64,000 nucleotides of DNA. Origin: Oidiodendron maius Zn (Eukaryota > Ascomycota > Leotiomycetes > Myxotrichaceae). Where the stretch lies: positions 944,245-1,008,244 of the forward strand of contig KN832873.1 of assembly GCA_000827325.1 (NCBI GenBank), written 5' to 3'. The notes beneath the pieces were generated by a model that worked only from the letters and a program-made list of their open reading frames with translations, was not told the origin of the DNA and ran no database searches. Below, in pieces: positions 23,139 to 33,842 of the stretch. Made by a program: the position numbers and the translations under genes. The stretch's first letter is position 1; each line of letters starts with the position of its first letter.

Positions 23139-24519
23139 CGTGGCTCAGGCGTTGTCTCGTCCGTCTGTGTTTCGTGGTGAGTCTGGTACCCGCCCGGCCT
23201 CGTTATCGCATTGCGAAGGGTTTGGTGGTTGTCGGTGGACGAGCAGGTCAGGCTGTAGGCATTCAAGTCGTTGCCTCCAACCGCGTGGTCTGAGTATGGT
23301 CAACAATCCTCCTTCTTCCTGCCTCTGTTCGATGATTGTTTTACCTGCTCCCTCAGTTCCCGCTCAGCCAACGTCAAACCTTCCTCTTGGCTGTAAAGGA
23401 GCAAGGTGGCCCCTGTCGTCCCGTGATTGGCGCTGTGTTGCTTTTTTGGGCCTTGGAATGAGAAGTTTCTTTTGTTTTCCCCCACCGCGCAACACAAAGC
23501 AGAAGCAGAATCGCAGCCGCACAAGTAAAGAAGGGCCACCGCAGACGCCTTTTAATCTGTGTTTGGGTCGAGAGCGCAAAGGCCGCTCGCAGCACTTGGC
23601 ACAGGAATCGAAGGGGGGAACTGTGGACTGTCGGTAGGCCAGCCGCAGGGGCCGACAGATTGCACACGTACGGGGCTTACAGGCACGCGGAAATTCGCGT
23701 CTGCCGCGTCTGAGCCTCACTGGACTCTCTGGGCCCGACCTGAAGGGGGTTGTTGGTTGGCCTGCGGAGATCCCGTCCATCGGGAATGCATTCTTGGGTC
23801 CCTCTACGTAGTTGTCAGTGTGATATCCTACCATGTGCTATGGGTGTCCGGTACATACAGGCCCGCAATTCTTCAAACCCAACACCTGCTAGGAGCCTTC
23901 TAGGACGAGCAGCCAGCTTCGACAACCAACAACCAGTTCACCTCAGACCAGTCTCTCTTCTCACCCTCCTCCTTCGACTCCTTCGCACGTGTTGAAACCG
24001 CAATTTGACCCCGGCTGCGCGACCTCTGTCATCCGCAGCTCTCTGGAAAATCGGGAGCCGACCCCCAGCATGATGATGCCAGCCCTGTCGATCACCATTT
24101 GGGCATGTCACATTTCTGCTCCCAGGCATGAGTCGCGTCGCGAGTGATGTAATAACATTTCCTCCAATTGGGAACAAAACCCTTCGCAGTGAGACTGTCT
24201 GTGCCCAAATACCAAAAGAAATGTTCCGATGAGAGCGATGGCGGCTGGAAAGGGGAAGGATTCCGCAGAGGATTGAGGAATATCTCATCACGTGCAGGTT
24301 GTCCTGTTTTGGCAAAAGAATAGTTGGAACTACCTCCAATAGGACCTATCTATATCTCTCTTGTTATGAGGAGTACAGTAGTAAGTAATAGTCAGTTCTC
24401 ATAACCCTGAGGCAGTCTAATGTCATGTAAACTATACAATAATGTACCGCAACACCTCAATGCATGTCGCCTACCTAGGATCTCGGTTATCCGCAAACCC
24501 CTTAAACATACATGTCTCT
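23139..24519. other. Upstream/intergenic region
   Basis: This is the promoter and 5' leader region of the Uds1-domain gene, followed by the 3' flank of the next minus-strand gene. Frames of 80-156 codons (for example 23364-23834 minus and 23032-23637 plus) overlap on both strands and show no domain. No gene called. Confidence 0.45.
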
Positions 24520-26325
24520 TCATACTATCCAGGGCTGCGTATTGTCAAACACTATCCTCCTTCCCGGACCCAAGGGACTCTCTGCTACACCTAACCAACG
24601 CTCCCTACCCCGATCTCCCCTACCAAACTCAGTAACCTGCCCACCCATTTCCACTGTAGTGCTCCTGGGAGGATAGCTGCTGGAGTCTTCGTCAGAATCA
24701 AATCCACAGCACACAAACCAGAGACAACCCGCGCCCTTGTTGCGTATTCTGGCCAACTTCTGACCTAGAGATTCAAGCTTGCATCTCCAGCATCGTTTGT
24801 TCTTGCTCGAGAGATGGAGGAGCGGTTGATTGTCGTGTAAAGACGAGGCATGGGTTGGGGACGGGGAGGGAGCAATGAGTGCACCGCTCATGAGGTGTGT
24901 GGTTGAAGAAGTGGAGCAGGCACCGCTAATGGGTTCAGTATCGATGACGCCAATATCCCAATTGCTCTCGCCGCTCAGAGGCCAGCCGCTGGAGGTGGGA
25001 TGGGTTGGAGAAAGTGGCGGTGGACGTGGTAGTGAGGCATGTGAGCGTTCGCGAATGAGAGGATGAGAAAGTATAGCTTGGTAATCGATACCTGTCAGGG
25101 TAGAGTCAGAGTGCTTTAACTGATTGAATGCTGCATGTCGTCCTTTGCGATGTGGACAATCTCTTTGCTTCACTGGACTGGCGGATGAGGGTGCAGACTG
25201 ATTAGGGTTTGATCCTATCTGGCTATTTGCATGCGGTGAACTGAAACAACCTTGTTCAATTTCAGTCTGCAAAGGCAAAACCTCAGTGTCTTGAGCTGTA
25301 GTTGAGGGTGTAAAGCGAACTACTTTGCGCTTTCCTGAGGCCTTTGCTGATACCGGCTGTTGAAGGAATGGATCAATGGCTGCCGTTGGGGCACGGTTGA
25401 AGGGATGCTGGTCAATTGGACTATATGCACTTCTGGGCGGTCTAAATCGTGCTATCCTAGGTGCTTGGGCCCCTACAGGAGCCGACGCTGAGCGACGCCC
25501 GCTTGGTAGATCTTGGCCGTCCGTGGTCGCGCCAGTCCCAGATGACCGAATTGAAAAAAATTGTCTAAAACTAATGGAAGTTCTTAACCCCGGTCGCAGC
25601 TGAGGCGGTCGAAGTTGATGCTCCGTCCAAGAAGGTATACCTGGAGGAGTGTCTGGTCTATGTGGTGGCTCTTGAATGGGCGTCTTCGGTTGTGCATAGA
25701 CTTCGTGTATTTCCAAAGGATTTTGGGTTTCGTGTTGATCCAAGGCACGTTGCTGATCACAAGAATCTTTGATCAGGTCTAGATCGTCCATGCTTAGGGA
25801 CTTTTTCTGTTGAAGGCTCTTCTCTGAACCAAAGCTCTCGTGACGGTCAAGTGGTGGATCATTACGAAAGTTATCCGCAGACTTTGCTCGCGCAATTGTT
25901 CTAATTGATCCAAGACTAGTCCGCTCCGTGATCGTCTCGAGCAGAGTCCCACGACCATATAGAAACTGGTTTTCGTTCCCAATGAGTACATTTTTCGATA
26001 TTTGTTGTTGTTTGGTGCTCTCGTCATTGTCTCTTGGGTCAGATGGAGAGACTGAGCGACTAGAGATAGGCAAATGTTTTTTCGGTAATGAATCGAAGTG
26101 AACGCTATCTTCACTGTTCGTCGTTGAATGATAGAGTGCCTCGAATATTGAGCCATGTGGACTTGGAGACTCTTCGGACGAATCCACTCGGCGGATGAAA
26201 GAGCTTCTGCGACGGATCTGCTTTGGCGGGGTCTTAGGAGGATTCTTCTTTGGCATAAGCGGAATCCTTGATCGCGTCTGCGGTAGAACAACTATTTCCG
26301 GGTTGGCATCATCTTGCCCGTCCAT
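24520..26325 (-). CDS. Hypothetical disordered protein with C-terminal Cys cluster
   Basis: This is an uninterrupted 601-codon frame, MDGQDDANPEIVVLPQTRSR to IVFDNTQPWIV. I do not recognise the family. The first 480 residues are Ser/Pro/Arg/Gln-rich and probably disordered, with basic patches (KKNPPKTPPKQIRRRSSFIR) and many SP/TP sites. The end is different: KNKRCWRCKLESLGQKLARI followed by RNKGAGCLWFVCCGFDSDED. This gives five cysteines and a short amphipathic helix, which could bind metal or carry lipid on the CC pair. The frame is the only long one here and codon use looks coding. It lies 257 bp downstream of the TFIIH p62 gene on the same strand. Confidence 0.72.
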   Translation of the reverse strand: MDGQDDANPEIVVLPQTRSRIPLMPKKNPPKTPPKQIRRRSSFIRRVDSSEESPSPHGSIFEALYHSTTNSEDSVHFDSLPKKHLPISSRSVSPSDPRDNDESTKQQQISKNVLIGNENQFLYGRGTLLETITERTSLGSIRTIARAKSADNFRNDPPLDRHESFGSEKSLQQKKSLSMDDLDLIKDSCDQQRALDQHETQNPLEIHEVYAQPKTPIQEPPHRPDTPPGIPSWTEHQLRPPQLRPGLRTSISFRQFFSIRSSGTGATTDGQDLPSGRRSASAPVGAQAPRIARFRPPRSAYSPIDQHPFNRAPTAAIDPFLQQPVSAKASGKRKVVRFTPSTTAQDTEVLPLQTEIEQGCFSSPHANSQIGSNPNQSAPSSASPVKQRDCPHRKGRHAAFNQLKHSDSTLTGIDYQAILSHPLIRERSHASLPRPPPLSPTHPTSSGWPLSGESNWDIGVIDTEPISGACSTSSTTHLMSGALIAPSPSPTHASSLHDNQPLLHLSSKNKRCWRCKLESLGQKLARIRNKGAGCLWFVCCGFDSDEDSSSYPPRSTTVEMGGQVTEFGRGDRGRERWLGVAESPLGPGRRIVFDNTQPWIV

Positions 26326-26581
26326 CTTTGGTGCTCAAAAATGCTTGCTAAAGTGGAACACTTAGGTTTCTCAAGTAACGCAGGCAAAAATTGCTGAAGC
26401 CTCAATAAGCAAAATTCGCTGATATGTACATCATCGCTCATGTCGATTGGGAGGGAATTTGAGAGAGCAGATACCATTTGCTTTTACGGTAGCATTATCA
26501 TGATTGCTGGTAGGTGCCATCTAACCCGTACCTTCCTTCACGACGCCCAACACCATCGCTATGATACTGGTTGAAATCATA

Positions 26582-28559
26582 TCAGCTCATGGAAGCATCT
26601 ATACTTTCGGTAGCCAACGCCTTTCTATACTCTCTAGATGCCTTTTGGAGAGTCTTTATTGTTGGTGCCATCATTTCTCTCACCACCTTCTCGCCCCCAC
26701 TGACGGAATTGGCATTCCACTTCAGCTTCTTTCCAGTCTGTTCCCAAACATCCCGAATATGCTTCTTCTGCTTCTGAATAACTTCCTCTCGCTCCCTCTC
26801 CGCATCAGCAGCAACAGCTTTGATACGGTCCATGGCCCGTTCAAGCGTCTCCACCATTTTGGCGAGCTCCCCGGCGCGATCCGGGTCACCAGAAAGGAAT
26901 ACTACCCAGAAGTGATGCAGGAATTCAGTGGTAGTTGCATGTGTCAAGGTCAATCTGTCAAATATCTTTTGTGACAATCCCGCAAGAGCGTTCTGAGAGC
27001 TTGAGCCATCAATTTCGAGTCGTCTCGCTGCAATACCCTTCAGTATATGCTTTTGAGCATCCAGACGGCTGGCTTTGCTACCCACATGTGGCGACTTCTC
27101 TTCTTCATCCTCTTCACTATCACTGTGTTCCAAGACGCCGATTGCAGCCTGGAGGTCAAAGCCACCGGCAGCACTTCTTTCCATCATTGCAGGATCAAAA
27201 TCAGTCTCCAACTCCATCAAAACCTCTGATGGCACTTGTTTCGCGTACAATGCAGCCTCGGCCGACAACTCGGACTTCTCATTCGAGAAAAATTGCGTCT
27301 GTTCTTTGATATTGAGCATGATTCGATGCTCTTCGGCATCCCCCTGTAAATCTTTAAGGGCTAATGCGTTGAAAGTCTCTTCATCCATGCCAATTGGGTC
27401 CGCAGGATCAATATCCGAAGGCGTAACATGAGCCATTATTTTCTCGCTGAGGCTGTTTAGTGTCCGAACGATCGGCACCTTAGCCGTGGATCCTGGCCTC
27501 ATGGTAAAGTCTTTCCGATTTCCACTCTTTGTACCACCTTGATTCTCTTCATTTCCTTCTAGATCAATTATATGTGGAATATGAGCCTCAAGAAGTCTCC
27601 TAGCTAGTCCGTCATCATTGCTAGCGTCGAGATACCGATCAAAGATGGGGTCTGTACTGTCCGCTTCCGTGATGCGCCCTCCCTTCAACTTCTTGAATAA
27701 ACGACTAAGAAAAAATCGAGACCAGAACTCCATCTCGTTGAGTTTTGGGACATTTTCATCGTATACCCGTTTCACCAAGGGATGCTGGCTAAAAATCAAC
27801 TGAACTTGTTCAGCACTGATATTCATCTTCAACTCTCCATCAACTTGACGAGGCTTCACAGCAGATAGGACATTATAAGAGCCCCTCTTTTGATGCGTCT
27901 CAACAGCATGTGCGCGTAATACATTTGTGCGGGTAGACCAAAATTGTGAGTTGAATTGAGAATCTGAAATGGTGTCAGGCTTGGTTCTTCTCGCTTCCAT
28001 ATACGTTCTGTGCAATGCTGGATCTTTCTTCATAAGAGACTGCTGCAACTCAATGTCGGTTTTGAGCTGTGCATCGTCATACCATCGATTTGTGCCGGTG
28101 ACCGACTTAACAGCATTAGCGATTGCCATCGCTGCTGATGCACCATTTGCTCTTGGAACACTACTATCAGTGGCCTTAGCCGCACTGATAAGGTTAGTCA
28201 AAATATCTTTGATTGAATTTGCTTCGCCCCGAGGGTTCGTGGGAGAATTGAAATGGAAGAGATGGGTGACGGGATCAGCCACATCAGGTGACTTTTCGAA
28301 GACTTTGAGCATCACCTTTGGCGCACTTTCGGGTGTCTGCTGTAAATCTGTAGGGGTTCAGCATCATCTTTGGTGATAATTTACCTAGGCAGAACATACT
28401 GGTGATATCTGCTATATTGATGGTCACGCTGGACGCATCTCGACTCTGGATCGGAATCCATAGCATGGACGTCTGATCCTTGGAGATGCTTAGAGTCCCG
28501 TCTTTCTTCTTATAAGCAGCAGACCCTCTGATGTTCGTGGTGCCTTTGGAGGGCGTCAT
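26582..28559 (-). CDS. TFB1: TFIIH core subunit Tfb1/p62
   Basis: Two exons: 28559-28400 and 28347-26582, with a 52-nt intron (GTATGT...CCTACAG). The phase-1 join gives IADIT-N-LQQTPESAPKVM, typical of the family. The product is 641 aa. The N-terminal PH-like domain spans about 1-110 (GSAAYKKKDGTLSISKDQTS; MLWIPIQSRD). It binds activators and XPC/TFIIE in known homologues. Two BSD regions follow. One contains DSQFNSQFWSTRTNVLRAHA at about 205-260; the next contains EFWSRFFLSRLFKKLKGGRI. The C-terminal helical part (WVVFLSGDPDRAGELAKMVE; LKWNANSVSGGEKVVREMM) anchors p62 in the core. TFIIH acts in the nucleus in promoter opening and nucleotide-excision repair. It diverges from the 2-oxoglutarate dehydrogenase gene across 527 bp. 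Confidence 0.95.
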
Positions 28560-29086
28560 TTTGGAAGCTCAAATTCTATCTGATCCATCAGGCCCCAGCG
28601 TCACCGAGCCATTCAAGATGTCAACGAAGATGCGGAATCCCAGGCATATATCTCATCACCTCTTTCTGTTCGTAGGCTCAAGAAGCCTTTGCTCAACCGC
28701 CAGAGAGGCCAATACTATGGGATTCAGCGATGGCGATGCCCTCAGCTCAACGATGAACGTGCAGCTCGACGGTCATAAAAAAAGTCGAGTGAACAAGCAA
28801 GGCGAGAGCAATGGGTGATGACATAACCGAGAGCCTCTCTGCCTCAAGTAACAGGCGACAAATTATTATTCATCTTTGGCCAATCACATCGTGGGACATG
28901 TCATATTTCGGCGTGGTGCAACTCTTCCTCGTCGCCGTGTTCCCGATCACTCTTAAGACTTACTCCGCCTCTCTTTATTGCCTCAATCCCCATTTTTGTG
29001 AGCCCACAGTTTCTGGGTGGACTTATTTGCACTCCTATATTGTCTATAGGGTCACTGACCCTTCAGCTCCTGCATTGACCGGCGCA
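28560..29086. promoter_or_regulatory. Shared divergent promoter region of TFB1 and KGD1
   Basis: 527 bp separate the two start codons, which point away from each other. An open frame upstream of the KGD1 ATG (from 28811) exists in phase with it. It has no targeting-like or conserved sequence, so I treat it as leader. No specific binding site is claimed. Confidence 0.6.
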
Positions 29087-32000
29087 ATGCTTCGATCATC
29101 CCTTCGTCAGAAGAGCAGCCAGCTCCTCAAGACTGGCTGCTCTGCCAGATCTCTTGCCACAGCCTCTAGAGCTCCTCTAATCTCTGCAAATGCCTCATCG
29201 AAATCTACTTTGGCATTGAAACGTCGAACACTAGCTATTACCGGTCAAAGACGTTATGCCGCGACCACCGCTGAAGCTCCGGCGTCGAACGACAACTTCT
29301 TGTCAGGAAATACCGCAAACTACATTGACGAGATGTACATGCAATGGAAGGAAGATCCGTCTAGTGTTCACGTCTCATGGCAGGTATACTTTAAGAACAT
29401 GGAGAGCGGCGATATGCCAATGTCGCAAGCTTTCACGCCTCCTCCAACTCTAGTGCCCACACCCACAGGAGGTGTACCCAGCTTCATGCCAGGGATGGGC
29501 ATGGCTGCTGGGCAGGGCTCAGACGTTACCAATCATTTGAAGGTCCAACTTTTGGTTCGTGCATATCAAGCTCGAGGTCACCACAAAGCCAATATTGACC
29601 CCCTTGGAATTCGCCGTGAAGCTAAGGAATTTGGGTACAGCAAACCGAAGGAGCTCCAACTCGAACACTACCAGTTCACCGAGAAGGATCTGGATACTGA
29701 ATATGAGCTTGGCCCTGGCATCCTTCCCCGTTTTAAAAAGGAGGGTCGCGAGAAGATGACACTGAGAGACATTATTGCTGCTTGCGAACGCATTTATTGC
29801 GGTTCCTATGGCGTTGAATACATCCATATCCCTGATAGAGAGCAATGCGACTGGCTCCGTGAGCGAATTGAAGTCGAGCAACCTTTCAAATACTCAATCG
29901 ATGAGAAGAGACGTATTTTAGACCGCCTGATTTGGAGTTCGAGCTTTGAATCCTTCTTGGCGACAAAATACCCCAACGACAAGCGATTTGGTCTGGAAGG
30001 ATGTGAGACACTCGTTCCGGGAATGAAGGCATTGATTGACCGAAGCGTGGACTATGGCGTTAAAGACATTGTTATTGGAATGCCTCATCGTGGCCGCCTC
30101 AATGTTCTAAGCAACGTTGTCCGTAAGCCAAACGAGTCCATATTCAGCGAGTTCGGAGGAACCATCGCCGCCGAGGATGAAGGATCCGGTGATGTTAAAT
30201 ATCATTTGGGCATGAACTTTGAGCGACCCACTCCCTCTGGCAAGCGCGTACAGCTTTCGCTTGTTGCTAACCCTTCGCATCTGGAAGCCGAAGACCCCGT
30301 CGTGTTGGGCAAGACCAGAGCTATTCAGCACTACAACAATGATGAGAAGACACACAACACTGCCATGGGTGTCCTCCTACATGGTGATGCTGCTTTTGCT
30401 GCTCAGGGTGTTGTGTATGAGTGCCTCGGTTTCCACTCCTTACCGGCCTATTCTACCGGTGGCACCATCCACTTGGTTGTTAACAATCAGATTGGCTTCA
30501 CAACCGATCCTCGATTTGCTCGTTCGACGGCCTACTGTACTGACATCGCTAAAGCCATCGACGCACCAGTGTTCCACGTAAACGCTGATGATGTGGAAGC
30601 TGTTAACTATGTCTGCCAGATCGCTGCTGATTGGCGTGCCGAGTTCCAGCGTGACGTTGTTATTGATCTTGTTTGTTATAGAAAACATGGCCACAACGAG
30701 ACAGATCAGCCTTCCTTCACTCAACCCTTGATGTACAAACGCATTCAGGCCCACGAGCCGCAAATTGATATCTATGTGAACCAACTGTTGAAAGATGGCA
30801 GTTTCACGAAGGATGACATTGAAGAGCACCGCAAATGGGTCTGGGGCATGTTGGAAGAGAGCTTTGCAAAGAGCAAGGAATACGTGCCAACTTCGAAAGA
30901 ATGGACCACATCTGCTTGGAACGGGTTCAAGTCACCTAAGGAATTAGCCACCGAAGTCCTTCCCCATCCGCCCACCGGCGTCCCTGCCCACACCCTGGAG
31001 CACATCGGCACAACTATTGGTACGGCACCTGAAGGTTTCAATATCCATCGCAACTTAAAGCGTATCCTTGCAAATCGTGTCAAGACTGTCCATGAGGGAA
31101 AGAACATCGACTGGTCGACTGCAGAGGCGCTCGCTTTTGGAACCCTTGTGTCTGAAGGACACCACGTTCGTGTTTCCGGGCAGGATGTGGAGCGTGGAAC
31201 GTTTTCGCAGCGACACGCCGTGTTCCACGACCAGGAAACCGAAGCAACTTATACGCCGTTGCAACACATCAGCAAGGATCAAGCTAAGTTTGTTATTTCT
31301 AATTCCTCGTTGAGCGAGTATGGCGCTCTTGGATTCGAATATGGCTATTCCTTGTCATCGCCTAACGCTCTAGTTATGTGGGAGGCTCAGTTTGGTGACT
31401 TTGCGAACAATGCTCAATGCATCATTGATCAATTTGTCGCCTCTGGTGAAGTCAAATGGATGCAAAGATCTGGCCTTGTCATGTCATTACCCCACGGCTA
31501 TGATGGACAAGGCCCTGAACACTCGTCTGGCCGTATGGAGAGATATCTCCAACTTTGTAATGAGGACCCTCGCGAGTTCCCATCGCCAGAAAAGTTGGAC
31601 CGCCAACATCAGGACTGCAACATGCAGATTGCCTATATGACATCTCCATCTAACCTGTTTCACATCCTGCGAAGACAAATGAACAGACAATTCAGGAAGC
31701 GCAAGTCACCCGAGGAATATGCAGAAATGTCTGATACTAACTCTCTCTAGCTCTCATTATCTTCTTCTCTAAGTCTCTTCTTCGTCACCCTCTTGCCCGC
31801 TCGTCTATAGAAGAGTTCACCGGAGACTCCCAGTTCCAGTGGATTATCCCTGATCCAGAGCACGGTAACACTATCAATGATCCAGAGCAAATCGACCGCG
31901 TCATCCTCTGTACCGGTCAAGTCTATACCGCGCTGTACAAACACCGTGCCGATAATGGCTTCAAGAACACCGCTATCACTCGCATCGAGCAACTTAACCC

Positions 32001-32289
32001 CTTCCCCTGGCAACAGCTGAAGGAGAATCTGGACATGTATCCCAACGCCAAAACCATCGTTTGGTGCCAAGAGGAGCCTCTTAATGCTGGTGCCTGGTCT
32101 TTCACTCAGCCGCGTCTGGAGACTCTGCTGAACCAGACCAAGAACCATGATCGCAAGCACGTCATGTACGCCGGCCGTGACCCAAGCGCTAGTGTGGCTA
32201 CCGGTTTGAAGGCCATGCACACCAAGGAAGAGGCGAAGCTGTTGGAGACTGCTTTCGAGGTTACGCAGGATAAGTTGAAGGGCGAGTGA
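29087..32289 (+). CDS. KGD1: 2-oxoglutarate dehydrogenase E1 component, mitochondrial
   Basis: Two exons: 29087-31700 and 31751-32289. The 50-nt intron starts with GC (C|GCAAGT) and ends ACTAACTCTCTCTAG. Splicing there restores the invariant [17 protein letters not shown]; no GT site nearby does. The product is 1050 aa, normal for the family. The N-terminus ([20 protein letters not shown]...RRYAATT) is a mitochondrial presequence. Next comes the OGDH N-terminal motif [20 protein letters not shown]. The thiamine-diphosphate domain has [14 protein letters not shown] near 432 and [20 protein letters not shown] near 468. The transketolase-like domain has [20 protein letters not shown] and [14 protein letters not shown], and the C-terminal domain has IWCQEEP-like [16 protein letters not shown]. 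It decarboxylates 2-oxoglutarate in the TCA cycle with E2 and E3. Confidence 0.96.
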
Positions 32290-33842
32290 TGGAATAAATC
32301 AAAAATATGAAAAGGTGTCCAAAATGGTGTTGTTTGATGAAGGAGGTAGTTCCATTGTCTGAGAATGGAGTGTATTATTGTATAGAGTTGTTCTTGTGTT
32401 AGTGTGGAGGCATCCTAACATGGTCATGAATTTACATTTTGTTTGCTTCACCTCCCTCTCGCAAATATCTCGACTTCATGCTTCGGAGGATTCACTACTA
32501 ACCCCCCCACCATCTAACCAAAAATAGTTCATATCTCGTCATCAGTAGACCTGAGGTGTCGTCTTTAGACATTTATCTCATCTGGTTCCTCTTTATCCTC
32601 ATCCATAGCCCTCCTATCCTCGCTGCTGGTTCCAACTTTCTACCCCGAGAGTCTTCCTGCGTTATAAGTAGAGGGATGATTGAACTTACAACAATATTTA
32701 GCCCAGGACATTTCTCAGCTTCCAACCGCCACCAATCATCAACATCATCATACTTTGCTCCTAATCTCTTGGTCTGCAGTTCGTCTGGAAGAATACTATA
32801 TAGGTTTAAGGCATTTCTGGTTGCTAGCATCTGCGAGTCGCCGTATCATCCACTCCTGCCGCTTCTACTCTGGATTTCTAGGATTCTTGCTCTGGATCTC
32901 ATTTCTACTAGTTGGTGGAGAAGCACATTCTCCGCCAGCAAACTTCAATCCGACAGAGGGTGATTGGATCAGGGTTGATACGTTGGAGATTTTTCTAAAA
33001 GCGTATATCGTGCTAGATTATTGCTCTGGGGAAAGGACTTTGTCTTTTAGTGTGGTATCTTGATATCTCGGATATCAAGATAGTGAGAGACATCAGACAC
33101 CGAGGCTCATGAGGGACTTCAGATTTCATCAGTTAGATTGATGCCAGGAACGACCAGCCCCCTCCTGCTCTTCTCTCTGCTCCTTTTTGCCCCACGTCAG
33201 ACTTAACAATTGGATCCTATTGATATCGTCATCAAATCATTGAGACATGGGTACGGAGACTTGGCTGTCATGATTTGGGACGAAAGAATTGTAGTGTTCG
33301 AGGCTGGTAGCTGATTTAGTTACTTGGTATCTAGGGAAAATAAATTTTTACCCGCTCTTCGCTTCAAGGGTTCTTCACCAATAATATATATAGAAGGTCC
33401 TAGAAGCAAGGAACAAGGTGTACATTTATTTATCCTAGATACCAAGTAGTAGATATGCAAGGTTTGACAGAACACTGAATTTCGAATAATAGAGACTTGA
33501 ATTCACTGGATTGCTCTTAGGATCTCTTGCATCTATTCCTACGACAGAAGATTCAATTATCCATGGCTACCCAACAATGCTCATACATATAAATCAAGTT
33601 CTTGTGATTTGTAGGCTTAAGATGTTCGTATGGCCCTGCATGGACTAAAGAACTCGCATGTTGTCTTTCTCCAGGATTTGACAATACCCCTGAACGCTTC
33701 AGGGGGTGCGGGATGACGTATTTCTAGCGAGGGGCCTTGAAGTTCCAAGCTTTCACAACATCAATCACACTTCCAACCTCCGAATAGCATGAATAGAGGA
33801 ATGGATTTAGTCGTCTGTTGACCTGACCTTCGCCACTTTACC
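32290..33842. other. Intergenic region; possible small relic
   Basis: No gene called. On minus, 32573-32830 contains a coding-looking stretch (LQTKRLGAKYDDVDDWWRLE, then AEKCPGL) without a recognisable family or full gene model. It may be a relic. An inverted repeat at 33321-33448 is listed separately. The right end is the promoter of the uniporter gene. Confidence 0.4.
33321..33448. repeat. Short MITE-like inverted repeat
   Basis: TACTTGGTATCTAGG at 33321-33335 is exactly repeated as its reverse complement at 33434-33448. Imperfect pairing continues inward (GAAAATAAAT against GATAAATAAAT). The 128-bp AT-rich unit with inverted ends resembles a small non-autonomous DNA element. No clear target-site duplication was seen, so it could be only a hairpin. 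Confidence 0.45.

Noticed and set aside
28811-29086. 92-codon N-terminal extension of KGD1
   Set aside because: In frame, but it lies before a good mitochondrial presequence starting at 29087 and has no conserved features.
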